Positions 33,798 through 41,973 of a stretch of 64,000 bases of DNA are shown piece after piece; positions within the stretch are counted from its first letter, which is position 1, and the number at the start of each line of letters is the position of its first letter. Source of the stretch: Ancylobacter novellus (lineage in GTDB: Bacteria > Pseudomonadota > Alphaproteobacteria > Rhizobiales > Methylopilaceae). The notes beneath the pieces were generated by a model. That model was given only the letters and a program-made list of their open reading frames with translations, was not told where the DNA came from and did no database searches. Where the stretch lies: NCBI GenBank assembly GCA_003241695.1, contig QFPN01000008.1, positions 186,001 through 250,000 on the forward strand. The letters are read 5' to 3'. The translations under genes and the position numbers were made by a program.

Positions 33798-34127
33798 ATG
33801 TTCGTCGCCATGAACCGCTTCAAGGTGTTCAAGCCGGAGGCCGAGGCCTTCGAGACCGTGTGGCGCGAGCGCGACCGGCACCTCAACGAGGTTCCGGGCT
33901 TCGTCGAGTTTCACCTGCTGAAGGGACCGGCGGACGACGAGACGGTGCTCTACGCCAGCCACACGATCTGGCGCTCGCGCGCCGACTTCGAGGCCTGGAC
34001 CAAGTCCGAGGCCTTCCGCAAGGCGCACGCCTCCGCGGGCTCGAACAAGCCGCTCTACGCCGGCCACCCGCAGTTCGAGGGTTTTGAGGCCGTGCTGGTG
34101 GAGAAGAAGGAACGCGAGGCGGCGTAA
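33798..34127 (+). CDS. Antibiotic biosynthesis monooxygenase / IsdG-like domain protein
   Basis: 109 residues forming one ferredoxin-like ABM domain: FVAMNRFKVFKPEAEAFETVWRERDRHLNEVPGFVEFHLLKGP, then YASHTIWRSRADFEAWTKSEAFRKAH. The NRF at the start and the W in the centre match heme-degrading IsdG/HmoB-type monooxygenases, where Asn and Trp bend the heme, so heme breakdown is possible. ATG 33798 with CGAGGA upstream is preferred over a GTG 30 bp earlier. Confidence 0.85.
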   Translation: MFVAMNRFKVFKPEAEAFETVWRERDRHLNEVPGFVEFHLLKGPADDETVLYASHTIWRSRADFEAWTKSEAFRKAHASAGSNKPLYAGHPQFEGFEAVLVEKKEREAA

Positions 34128-34180
34128 GGCGCTCGCCCCGCGGCCCTCGTTCGGGGATCACGGGCTCTGAGGATCGTCGC

Positions 34181-34199
34181 GCCCCGGCTCGTCCGGGGC
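34181..34199. repeat. Extragenic palindrome upstream of pyrE
   Basis: 7-bp arms GCCCCGG/CCGGGGC with a 5-nt loop, followed by GTCCATCCATCC. The flank and core are like the dispersed palindromes at 17037-17109 and 45574-45684. It lies in the 221-bp gap between the monooxygenase gene and pyrE, in which no other gene is visible. Confidence 0.5.
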
Positions 34200-34348
34200 G
34201 TCCATCCATCCGACGCTCGCGACCCCTTCCGTCGTCTCGGAACGATCCCCGCAAGGCGACCGCCGCGGTGGATATGTCGCGCCACGCGTGACGCCGCCCT
34301 CCTCATCGGCTAAAGCCCGGTCCCGGACGCTAGCCTCCGGAGACCGCC

Positions 34349-35050
34349 ATGCTCGACCAGACCGCCCTCCCCGCCCGCGACGCCATCGGCCGCCGCGTGG
34401 CGCGCATGATGCTCGAGGTCGGCGCGATCCATGTGCGGCCGGAAGAGCCCTTCATCTTCACGTCCGGCTGGGCGAGCCCGGTCTATACCGACTGCCGCAA
34501 GCTGATCTCCTATCCGCGGCTCCGCCGCCAGCTCATGGACGACGCCGCCGCGACCATCCTGCGCGAGGCCGGCTATGAGAGCCTCGACGCGGTGGCGGGA
34601 GGCGAGACCGCCGGCATCCCCTTCGCGGCCTGGATCGCCGACCGGCTGATGCTGCCGATGCTTTACGTTCGCAAGAAGCCCAAGGGCTTCGGCCGCAACG
34701 CCCGCATCGAGGGCGCGGTCGAGGACGGCAAGCGCACCATCCTGATCGAGGACCTTGCGACCGACGGCGGCTCCAAGGTTGCGTTCTGCGAGGCGCTGCG
34801 CGAGGCCGGCCAGATCGTCGAGCACGCCTTCGTGGTCTTCCACTACGGCATCTTCCCCGAGAGCCGCGCCACAATGGAGCGGATCGGCGTGAAGCTCACC
34901 GAGCTCGCGACCTTCTGGGACGTGCTCGCGGTCATGAAGGAGGACGGCAAGGTCGACGCGGGCAAGCTCGCCGACGTCGAGTCCTTCCTGACCAAGCCGG
35001 CCGAATGGTCCGCGGCGCATGGCGGCAAGGCGAGCTTCGGCGACAAGTGA
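34349..35050 (+). CDS. pyrE: Orotate phosphoribosyltransferase
   Basis: 233 residues. It converts orotate and PRPP to OMP in pyrimidine synthesis. IFTSGWASPVYTDCRKLISYP is the orotate-binding start, VRKKPKGFGRNARIEG is the catalytic loop, and the PRPP motif is ILIEDLATDGGSKVAF. The length fits the longer alphaproteobacterial form (about 230 residues). Ribosome-binding site CCGGAGA lies 5 bases before the ATG. The convergent protease gene ends 21 bp downstream. Confidence 0.96.
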   Translation: MLDQTALPARDAIGRRVARMMLEVGAIHVRPEEPFIFTSGWASPVYTDCRKLISYPRLRRQLMDDAAATILREAGYESLDAVAGGETAGIPFAAWIADRLMLPMLYVRKKPKGFGRNARIEGAVEDGKRTILIEDLATDGGSKVAFCEALREAGQIVEHAFVVFHYGIFPESRATMERIGVKLTELATFWDVLAVMKEDGKVDAGKLADVESFLTKPAEWSAAHGGKASFGDK

Positions 35051-35071
35051 GGGCGTCGCCTCGCAGGTGCC

Positions 35072-35578
35072 TCATCGCTCCATGACGAGGCGGTCGCGCG
35101 TGGTCTCGAGCCGCCGCAGGCGGCCGAGGAAGCTCATGCCGAGCAGCGCTCCGTCCATGGCGCCCGGCTGAAGAACGACCGCCGCCACCTCCTCGATCCG
35201 GACCGACCCGATCCGGACCTCGCGCAGCACCACCCGCTTCGCGCCCACCGAGCCGTTCGCGGTCGAGACGCGGATGTCGAACCGGTCGGAAGCGGAGACG
35301 AGGCCGAGCGCCTGCCCGTTCTCGTAGGAGAGCGCGACCACCGTCGCGCCGGTGTCGACCAGCATCGGAACGCGCCGGCCGCCCACCGTCGCCTCGACGC
35401 GGAAATGCCCGTCCGGATCGGCGCGGAGCGCGACCGTTCCCGCCCGCGGCTCTTCAGGCGCGACGCGCGCCAGGGAGGCGGCGGGTTTTTGGGCCGGGAC
35501 CATCGCCCGCAGGGCGTCGGCGGCGATCCAGGCCGCGCCGGCCGTCAGCGCGCCCGCGAACAGAACCATCTTGAGCAA
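35072..35578 (-). CDS. Retropepsin-like aspartic protease (TIGR02281-type, clan AA)
   Basis: 168 residues. An N-terminal membrane anchor (MVLFAGALTAGAAWIAADAL) and a short linker lead into a single retropepsin-like domain, whose active-site motif is MLVDTGATVVALS, with the second conserved block DGALLGMSFLGRLRRLE. Such proteins are periplasm-facing membrane-anchored proteases of alphaproteobacteria with few known substrates. Upstream lies an 8-bp-arm hairpin (GGCCCCTC/GAGGGGCC, about 35586-35612), which may be part of its promoter region. Confidence 0.88.
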   Translation of the reverse strand: MLKMVLFAGALTAGAAWIAADALRAMVPAQKPAASLARVAPEEPRAGTVALRADPDGHFRVEATVGGRRVPMLVDTGATVVALSYENGQALGLVSASDRFDIRVSTANGSVGAKRVVLREVRIGSVRIEEVAAVVLQPGAMDGALLGMSFLGRLRRLETTRDRLVMER

Positions 35579-35696
35579 AAGAAACGGCCCCTCCGCTGAC
35601 GCGTGAGGGGCCGAGCATGGGGCGCGCCGGTCTCGGGGCGGTTAACGCGGAGCCGCCCGGCGCGCCGATGGTGAACGGAGCGTTTCGCCCCGTCGA

Positions 35697-37589
35697 TCAG
35701 GCCTCGATGAGGCCGCGCGCGATCAGCGCCTCGACCACTGAGTCGGCGAGGGCGTCGGCGGTTCCCGACGCGGTGACGATGTGCATCTCGGGCGTTTCCG
35801 GCCGCTCGTAGGGCGAGGAGACGCCCGTGAAGTTCGGGATCTCGCCCGCGAGCGCGCGCTTGTAGAGCCCCTTCGGATCGCGCTCGATGCAGGTCTCGAG
35901 CGGCGTGTCGACGAAGATCTCCAGGAACTCGCCCTCGCCCACGAGGCTGCGCACGAGATCGCGCTCCGCCTCGAACGGCGAGATGAAGCAGCAGATCACG
36001 AGCGTGCCTGACTCGACGAAGAGCCGCGCGACCTCGCCGACGCGGCGGATGTTCTCCACGCGGTCGGCGTCGGTGAAGCCGAGATCCTTGCTGAGACCGT
36101 GGCGGACATTGTCGCCGTCGAGCAGCATGGTGTGCTGGCCGCGCACCGCGAGCTTCTGCTCGACGAGATCGGCGATGGTCGACTTGCCCGAGCCCGACAG
36201 CCCCGTGAACCAAAGGATCGCGGGCTTCTGCCGCTTCAGCCGGGCGCGCGCGTCGCGGTCGACCGTCGTGGCGTGGCGGTGGATGTTCGTCGCGCGGCGC
36301 AGGCCGTGCATGATCATCCCGGCGCCGGCCGTCGCGTTGGTCTCGCGGTCGATCAGGATGAAGGCGCCGGTGTCGCGGTTCTCCTCATACGGATCGAACG
36401 CGATCGCCGTGCCGGTCTCGATGTTGACCTCGGCGATCTCGTTGAGTCCGAGGGTCTTCGCCGCGAGCTCCTCGAGCGTGTTGACGTCGATCTTGTGCTT
36501 GAGCGCCGTGACGGTCGCCGGCACGGTCTTGGTCGCGAGCTTGAGCAGGTAGGAGCGGCCCGGGAACAGCCGGTCCTCCTCCATCCAGATCAGCTTCGCG
36601 GCGAACTGGTTGGCGACCTCGGGACGATCCTCGACCGGCGCGAGCACGTCGCCGCGGGCGATGTCGACCTCGTCGGCGAGCGTGATGGTGACGCTGTCGC
36701 CGGCCTCGGCCAGATCGAGCTCGCCGTCCATCGTGACGATCTTGGTGACCTTGGTGGTCTTGCCCGAGGACGAGACCACGACCTCGTCGCCCGGCTTGAC
36801 GACGCCTGAGGCGAGCGTGCCCGAGAAACCGCGGAAGTTCAGGTTCGGGCGGTTCACCCACTGCACGGGGAAGCGGAACGGCCGCTCCGTCAGGTCGGTG
36901 TCGACGTCGATCTCCTCGAGATGTTCGAGCAGGGTCGGGCCGGAATACCAGGGCAGCAGGTCCGACTTGGTCGAAACGTTCGCGCCGGTCAGCGCGGACA
37001 TCGGGATCGGGGTGATCGTGTCGAAACCGAGCTGATCGGCGAAGGCGCGGTACTCTTCCTCGATCTCGGCGAAGACGACGTGGCTGTAGTCGACGAGATC
37101 GATCTTGTTGATCGCCACCACAACGTTCTTGATGCCGAGCAGCGAGCAGATGAAGGAGTGCCGCTTGGTCTGCGTGAGCACGCCCTTGCGCGCGTCGACG
37201 AGGATGACCGCGACGCCGGCCGTCGAGGCGCCGGTCGCCATATTGCGGGTGAACTGCTCGTGGCCGGGCGTGTCGGCCACGATGAAGGTACGGTTCGCGG
37301 TCGCGAAGTAGCGGTAGGCGACGTCGATCGTGATGCCCTGCTCGCGCTCGGCCTCGAGGCCGTCGACGAGCAGCGCGAGGTCGATCGCGGGACCGGTGGT
37401 GCCGTACTTCTTCGAGTCCTTCTCGAGCGCCGAGAGCTGGTCGTCGAAGATGAGCTTGGTGTCGTAGAGCAGGCGGCCGATCAGCGTCGACTTGCCGTCG
37501 TCGACGGAGCCGCAGGTGATGAAGCGGAGCAGCGACTTCTCGGAGGCGCTTTCGGCGATGGCGGAAGTGGAGGCGAGAGGCTGCGTCAT
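35697..37589 (-). CDS. cysNC: Bifunctional sulfate adenylyltransferase subunit 1 / APS kinase
   Basis: 630 residues, a CysN-CysC fusion. The GTPase part (1-440) has P-loop GSVDDGKS (27-34), DTPGHEQF and NKID motifs plus EF-Tu-like beta domains. The APS kinase part (about 450-630) has P-loop GLSGSGKS (463-470) and DGDNVRHGL. Together with CysD it activates sulfate to APS and then PAPS. The ATG overlaps the cysD stop by one base (TGATG), implying coupled translation. No PAPS reductase is in the window. Confidence 0.97.
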   Translation of the reverse strand: MTQPLASTSAIAESASEKSLLRFITCGSVDDGKSTLIGRLLYDTKLIFDDQLSALEKDSKKYGTTGPAIDLALLVDGLEAEREQGITIDVAYRYFATANRTFIVADTPGHEQFTRNMATGASTAGVAVILVDARKGVLTQTKRHSFICSLLGIKNVVVAINKIDLVDYSHVVFAEIEEEYRAFADQLGFDTITPIPMSALTGANVSTKSDLLPWYSGPTLLEHLEEIDVDTDLTERPFRFPVQWVNRPNLNFRGFSGTLASGVVKPGDEVVVSSSGKTTKVTKIVTMDGELDLAEAGDSVTITLADEVDIARGDVLAPVEDRPEVANQFAAKLIWMEEDRLFPGRSYLLKLATKTVPATVTALKHKIDVNTLEELAAKTLGLNEIAEVNIETGTAIAFDPYEENRDTGAFILIDRETNATAGAGMIMHGLRRATNIHRHATTVDRDARARLKRQKPAILWFTGLSGSGKSTIADLVEQKLAVRGQHTMLLDGDNVRHGLSKDLGFTDADRVENIRRVGEVARLFVESGTLVICCFISPFEAERDLVRSLVGEGEFLEIFVDTPLETCIERDPKGLYKRALAGEIPNFTGVSSPYERPETPEMHIVTASGTADALADSVVEALIARGLIEA

Positions 37590-38497
37590 CAGAAGTACCC
37601 CTCGCGCTTCTTCTTCTCCATCGACCCGGCTTCGTCGGAATCGATCAGGCGGCCCTGGCGCTCGGACGTGGTCGATGCCAGCATTTCGGCGATGATGTCG
37701 TCGAGCGTCGTCGCGGTGCTTTCGATCGCGCCGGTCAGCGGGTAGCAGCCGAGGGTGCGGAAGCGCACGACCTTCATCTGCGGCGTCTCGCCGGGCAGCA
37801 GCGGCATGCGGTCGTCGTCGCGCATAAGGAGCGCGCCGTCACGTTCGAGCACCGGACGTTCGGCCGCGAAGTAGAGCGGCACGACAGGGATGTTCTCGGC
37901 CTGCACGTACTGCCAGACATCGAGCTCGGTCCAGTTCGAGATCGGGAACACCCGGATCGACTCGCCCTGCTTCACCCGCGTGTTGTAGAGCCGCCAGAGT
38001 TCGGGGCGCTGGTTGCGCGGGTCCCAGGCGTGGTTCGCGGTGCGGAAGGAAAACACGCGCTCCTTGGCGCGGCTCTTCTCCTCGTCGCGGCGGGCGCCGC
38101 CGAAGGCCGCGTCGAAGCCGTATTTGTCGAGCGCCATCCGCAGGCTCTCGGTCTTCATCACCTGGGTGTGGACGTTCGATCCGGAGGCGATGGGCGAAAT
38201 GCCGCGGCGCACCCCGTCCTCGTTGATGTGAACGATCAGTTCGATGCCGAGCCGCTTCGCGGTCTCGTCGCGAAACGTGATCATGTCACGGAATTTCCAA
38301 GTCGTATCAACATGAAGCAGCGGGAACGGCGGCTTCGATGGGTAGAACGCCTTCATCGCGAGATGAAGCATGACGGACGAGTCCTTGCCGATCGAATAGA
38401 GCATGACCGGATTTCGGAACTCGGCCGCGACCTCGCGGATGATGTGTATCGATTCCGCCTCGAGGCGCTTCAGGTGCACGGAGAGGTTTGAAGACAT
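37589..38497 (-). CDS. cysD: Sulfate adenylyltransferase subunit 2
   Basis: 302 residues. The catalytic subunit of ATP sulfurylase. The PP-loop is MLYSIGKDSSVMLHLA. FRTLGCYPLTGAIES and the C-terminal GRLIDSDEAGSMEKKKREGYF are diagnostic. ATG 38497 (MSSNLSVHLKRLEAESIHIIREV) is preferred over an in-frame alternative 18 bases upstream. The first gene of the cysD-cysNC pair. The promoter should lie in the short AT-rich gap to aroB (38498-38564). Confidence 0.97.
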   Translation of the reverse strand: MSSNLSVHLKRLEAESIHIIREVAAEFRNPVMLYSIGKDSSVMLHLAMKAFYPSKPPFPLLHVDTTWKFRDMITFRDETAKRLGIELIVHINEDGVRRGISPIASGSNVHTQVMKTESLRMALDKYGFDAAFGGARRDEEKSRAKERVFSFRTANHAWDPRNQRPELWRLYNTRVKQGESIRVFPISNWTELDVWQYVQAENIPVVPLYFAAERPVLERDGALLMRDDDRMPLLPGETPQMKVVRFRTLGCYPLTGAIESTATTLDDIIAEMLASTTSERQGRLIDSDEAGSMEKKKREGYF

Positions 38498-38564
38498 GAG
38501 CCGCTTTGCTCTCAATGGACAATGAAACAGTGCAATTGGACAGGCGCACTTAAAACTTTTTGCG

Positions 38565-38592
38565 GCGCCGAAGCAATGCGCGCATTCGGCGC
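38565..38592 (-). terminator. Stem-loop after aroB, ahead of cysD
   Basis: Perfect 8-bp arms GCGCCGAA/TTCGGCGC with a 12-nt loop that contains the self-complementary TGCGCGCA. It lies 5 bp after the aroB stop. On the minus strand it is followed by an A-run and then GTTTTAAG, so it could end the aroK-aroB transcript. It may also be the upstream edge of the cysD promoter. Confidence 0.5.
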
Positions 38593-38597
38593 AACGC

Positions 38598-39728
38598 TCA
38601 CGCCGCCTCGCCCAAATCGCGCTTCAGGAAGGCGAGCGCCTCGGAGGCGTCGACGTCGCGGGCGACGAAGCTCTTTCCGACGCCGCGGGCGAGGATGAAG
38701 GTAAGCCGTCCGCGCGAGACCTTTTTGTCCTGCAGCATGTGGCCGAACAGCGTTTCGGCGTCGCCGATCGCGCCGGGAATCTGGTCGACGCGGGTCGGCA
38801 GGCCGACCGCGCGCAGATGCCGCTCCACCCGCTCGGCGTCAGCCTGCGGCGCGAGGCCGAGGCTCGCGGAGAACCGGAACGCCATCGCCATCCCGATCGC
38901 GACGCCCTCGCCGTGGATGAGGCGCGCGCCGTCATAGGCGACGTCCGCCTCGAGCGCATGGCCGAAGGTGTGGCCGAGATTGAGCAGCGCCCGGTCGCCG
39001 CTTTCGAACTCGTCACGGGCGACGACCGCCGCCTTGGCTCGGCAGCTCGTGGCGATCGCCCGGATGCGCGCCTCGCCGTCCTCGAACGCCGCCCGCGGGT
39101 TGCGTTCGAGCCACGCGAAGAACGGCTCGTCGTCGATCAGACCATATTTCGCGACCTCGGCGTAGCCGGCCCGAAGCTCCCGCTCGGGCAGCGTGTCGAG
39201 GCTCGCGGTGTCGGCGAGGACGAGGCTCGGCTGATGGAAGGCCCCGATCAGGTTCTTGCCTCGGGGCGAGTTTATGCCGGTCTTGCCGCCGACGGAGGAA
39301 TCGACCTGGGCCAGCAGGCTCGTCGGGGCCTGCACCACCCTCACGCCGCGCCGCAGGATCGCGGCCGCGAAGCCCGCGAGGTCGCCCACCACGCCGCCGC
39401 CGAGCGCGAGCACCACGTCGGCGCGTTCGATCCGGGCCTCGATGAGGCGATCGACCACGCGGGCGAGTTTGTCGAAGCGCTTGGAGGCCTCGCCGGCCGG
39501 AACGACGGCGCTCGCATGCGCAAGGCCCGCAGCGTCGAGCGCGCGCTCGACCGCCGGCAGATAGAGCGGCGCGACGTTCGAATCCGTGACGACGCCGACG
39601 GCGCGGGCGCCGAGCGCGGCGATCCGGGCGCCGACCTCGGCCAGCACGCCCGGCCCGATCAGGATGTCGTAGGACCGATCGCCGAGCGAAACCTCGACGC
39701 GTTCGGCGGGCGCGACCGCGGCGCTCAC
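38598..39728 (-). CDS. aroB: 3-dehydroquinate synthase
   Basis: 376 residues. The second step of the shikimate pathway, NAD-dependent. The dinucleotide-binding GGGVVGDLAGFAAA, the PTSLLAQVDSSVGGKTGINSPRGKNLIGAFHQP active-site segment and LLNLGHTFGHALEA (metal-binding His) are all present. Its start overlaps the aroK stop by 4 bp (ATGA), so the two are co-translated, as usual for aroK-aroB. Confidence 0.97.
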   Translation of the reverse strand: MSAAVAPAERVEVSLGDRSYDILIGPGVLAEVGARIAALGARAVGVVTDSNVAPLYLPAVERALDAAGLAHASAVVPAGEASKRFDKLARVVDRLIEARIERADVVLALGGGVVGDLAGFAAAILRRGVRVVQAPTSLLAQVDSSVGGKTGINSPRGKNLIGAFHQPSLVLADTASLDTLPERELRAGYAEVAKYGLIDDEPFFAWLERNPRAAFEDGEARIRAIATSCRAKAAVVARDEFESGDRALLNLGHTFGHALEADVAYDGARLIHGEGVAIGMAMAFRFSASLGLAPQADAERVERHLRAVGLPTRVDQIPGAIGDAETLFGHMLQDKKVSRGRLTFILARGVGKSFVARDVDASEALAFLKRDLGEAA

Positions 39729-40357
39729 GAGAGCGTTCCCGCAGGTCGATAGGCGCGCAGCGCCTCGATCAGATCGGAGACGGTGCGCTCATGCGGCGCG
39801 TCGCGCGAGGCGATGGTCACGTCGGCGAGCGCATAGGTCGGATACCGCTCTTCGACGAGGCGCCGCAGCGTCCCTTCGGGATCGGGCTTCGCAAGCAGCG
39901 GCCTTCCGCCCCGCTTCTTCACGCGGCGCAGCAGCACGTCGAACTCGGCGTTGAGCCAGACTGAAACGCCGGCCGCCGCGATGCGGCTGCGGGTTTCGGG
40001 ATTCATCCAGGCCCCGCCGCCGGTCGCAAGAACCTTCTGTCCTTCCTCCAGCAGGCGGGCGACGACGCGCGCCTCACGGTCGCGGAAGAACTCCTCGCCG
40101 TATCGCTCGAAGATCTCGGGGATCGACATGTCGGCGACGCGTTCGATCTCGGCGTCGGCGTCGACGAAGGGCATGTCGAGCCCCGCGGCGAGCCGCCGGC
40201 CGACCGACGTCTTGCCGGCGCCCATCATCCCGACCAGAACGATCGAGCGCCCGCCCAACGCCTCGCGCACGGCGCTCACCGTCGCCGGATCACGGACCTC
40301 TGCGGCGGCCGTCGGTTGCTGTTCGGAGCGCGGACGCCCGTCTTCGAGATGTTGCAT
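39725..40357 (-). CDS. aroK: Shikimate kinase
   Basis: 210 residues. It phosphorylates shikimate. The P-loop GMMGAGKT is at 43-50, the shikimate-binding DADAEIE and the FFRDREARVVARL and ATGGGAWM motifs follow, and the lid has RPLL. The first 35 residues are an extension common in Hyphomicrobiales AroK. The gene lies divergent to the small protein gene upstream of xerD. Confidence 0.96.
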   Translation of the reverse strand: MQHLEDGRPRSEQQPTAAAEVRDPATVSAVREALGGRSIVLVGMMGAGKTSVGRRLAAGLDMPFVDADAEIERVADMSIPEIFERYGEEFFRDREARVVARLLEEGQKVLATGGGAWMNPETRSRIAAAGVSVWLNAEFDVLLRRVKKRGGRPLLAKPDPEGTLRRLVEERYPTYALADVTIASRDAPHERTVSDLIEALRAYRPAGTLS

Positions 40358-40515
40358 CGCCGCCTTAGGCTGATGTGAAAGCGGCCGGCGGGGCCGGCGG
40401 GCCGCAACCTATTCCTAAAGCTTATCCCGACACAATGCCGGACGCTTCCGCCTATGTCCCCGGGCGGACCTTTCTGCTTAGATTGCGTCGGGGGCGGTCC
40501 GAACAGGCGGACGCG

Positions 40516-40743
40516 ATGCCGAGTCTCATGCGTTTCCTAACCGCGACGGCGGCGATCGTGGCGATCTGCTACGCGTCGCTCTATGCGCTCGCGACCTTCG
40601 TCACGCCGCGCACGCGCGACATGACTGTTTCGATTCCGTCGCAGCGGCTGCGTCCGCCGCCCGTCGAAGCGGCCGTGCGAAACCCCAAGACGGCGGGCGC
40701 CGAAGTCGACGCCGCGTCGGGCGACGATTCGAACACCCGATGA
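40516..40743 (+). CDS. Small single-pass membrane protein preceding xerD
   Basis: 75 residues. One membrane helix (FLTATAAIVAICYASLYALATFV), then the conserved-looking PRTRDMTVSIPSQRL and a charged tail. Similar short proteins precede xerD in other Hyphomicrobiales, with no assigned role. ATG 40516 is chosen (AGGCGG 6 bases upstream); the frame is open to 40375. Its stop overlaps the xerD ATG (ATGA), so it is coupled to xerD. Confidence 0.78.
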   Translation: MPSLMRFLTATAAIVAICYASLYALATFVTPRTRDMTVSIPSQRLRPPPVEAAVRNPKTAGAEVDAASGDDSNTR

Positions 40744-41672
40744 GCCGGGCGCGGCGCGATCTCGACGCCTTCCTCGAAATGGCGAGCGCCGAACGCGGCG
40801 CGGCCAGAAACACGCTCGCGGCCTACGAAGGCGACCTCTCCGACTATGCGGCCTTCCTCGCCGCGAGAGGCCGCGAGCCCGCGACCGCGGAAGCCGAAGA
40901 CGTGCGCGCCCATCTCGCCGACCTCGCGGAGCGCGGGTTCAAGGCCTCGTCGGCCGCGCGCAAGCTGTCGGCGATCCGCCAGTTCCACAAATTCCTCTAC
41001 GCCGACGGGATGCGGCCCGACGACCCGACCGCCTCTCTGGAAGGCCCACGGCGCGGAAGACCGCTTCCCAAGACGCTGACGCCCGAGGACCTCGAGGCGC
41101 TGATCGCCGCGGCCGCCGATCCCGGCCCCGCGCCCACGCCTCGCTCCCGCTTCGCCGCGGCGCGGCTCGTCTGCCTTCTGGAACTCGCCTATGGCGCGGG
41201 TCTTCGCGTCTCCGAACTCGTCGGGCTGCCGCGTTCGGCGGCGCGGCCGGGCGCTTCCGTGCTCGCGATCAAGGGCAAGGGCGGTCGCGAACGGCTCGCC
41301 CCGCTGACGCCGATCGCAAAGCAGGCCATGACCGCCTATCTCGCCGCGCTCGAAGAAGCGGGGCGCTTCGCGGAAGGGCCTTGGCTGTTCCCGGCGCCCG
41401 GAAACAGCGGCCACCTGACCCGCCAGGTCTTCGCGCGAGACCTGAAGGCTGCGGCCGCCCGCGCGGGGCTGTCGCCCGACAAGGTGAGCCCCCACGTCCT
41501 GCGCCACGCCTTCGCCAGCCATCTCGTGCAGAACGGCGCGGATCTGCGCGCCGTGCAGCAGATGCTCGGCCACGCCGACATCGCCACGACCCAGATCTAC
41601 ACCCACGTGCTTGACGAGCGCGCCAAGGCGATGGTGCGGGACCTCCATCCCCTCGGCGACGCCGCGGAGTAG
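40740..41672 (+). CDS. xerD: Site-specific tyrosine recombinase XerD
   Basis: 310 residues. With XerC it resolves chromosome dimers at dif. The SAM-like core-binding domain is at 1-105. The catalytic residues are Arg156 (AGLRVSELV), Lys179 (IKGKGGRERL), His252/Arg255 (PHVLRHAFASH), His278 (LGHADIATTQIYTH) and Tyr287. There is no sign of an integrated element at the gene, and its place in a core neighbourhood argues for the housekeeping enzyme rather than a phage integrase. Confidence 0.94.
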   Translation: MSRARRDLDAFLEMASAERGAARNTLAAYEGDLSDYAAFLAARGREPATAEAEDVRAHLADLAERGFKASSAARKLSAIRQFHKFLYADGMRPDDPTASLEGPRRGRPLPKTLTPEDLEALIAAAADPGPAPTPRSRFAAARLVCLLELAYGAGLRVSELVGLPRSAARPGASVLAIKGKGGRERLAPLTPIAKQAMTAYLAALEEAGRFAEGPWLFPAPGNSGHLTRQVFARDLKAAAARAGLSPDKVSPHVLRHAFASHLVQNGADLRAVQQMLGHADIATTQIYTHVLDERAKAMVRDLHPLGDAAE

Positions 41673-41973
41673 ACCGCGCCGGAAGTCGGCGGCCACCGCG
41701 CCCGCCGAACGCTCGAGAAGGCTGGACGTCGCGCTTTTCTCGCTGTCCGCGGGATTTTCACGACCACCTGCAACTGTCCTGCAAGGAATCGACTTTAGTA
41801 TGCCATCAGCAATGACCGAACGGTTCGGTCAGGCCTTGTCAGACGTCCAGGCATGCGCTAAATCCGCCATTGACCGAACCGTTCAGTCATATTTTCGGGC
41901 GTAGGCTCGGTGAACGACATCGCGTTTCAGCGGCGCCCTCTCAATCGCCGGGCGTGGAACCGAGAGGCCTGAA
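41673..41973. other. Gene-free gap with TetR-type operators (xerD to efflux genes)
   Basis: A 301-bp stretch without a supported gene. Its right half is AT-richer than average and holds the operator pair described separately. TTTAGTAT (about 41794-41801) just ahead of the first operator is a possible -10 region. An open frame running through the first operator (41611-41904) is a shadow. Confidence 0.6.
41813..41889. promoter_or_regulatory. Pair of palindromic operators upstream of the EmrAB-like genes
   Basis: The first site, TGACCGAACGGTTCGGTCA (41813-41831), is identical to the site beside tetR. The second, TGACCGAACCGTTCAGTCA (41871-41889), has one mismatch in one arm. Centres are 58 bp apart, and the second ends 84 bp before the GTG start of the membrane-fusion gene. 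This makes the efflux genes the likely target of the TetR regulator encoded at 28064-28711. Confidence 0.75.

Noticed and set aside
38565..38592. Hairpin as a CysB-type operator for cysD
   Set aside because: It lies directly after the aroB stop, and its pairing is better explained as a transcript end. No CysB-like motif was recognised.
40740..41672. Tyrosine recombinase as a phage or island integrase
   Set aside because: Its length, sequence and coupling to a conserved small gene fit housekeeping XerD, and no attachment-site duplication or mobile genes are seen nearby.
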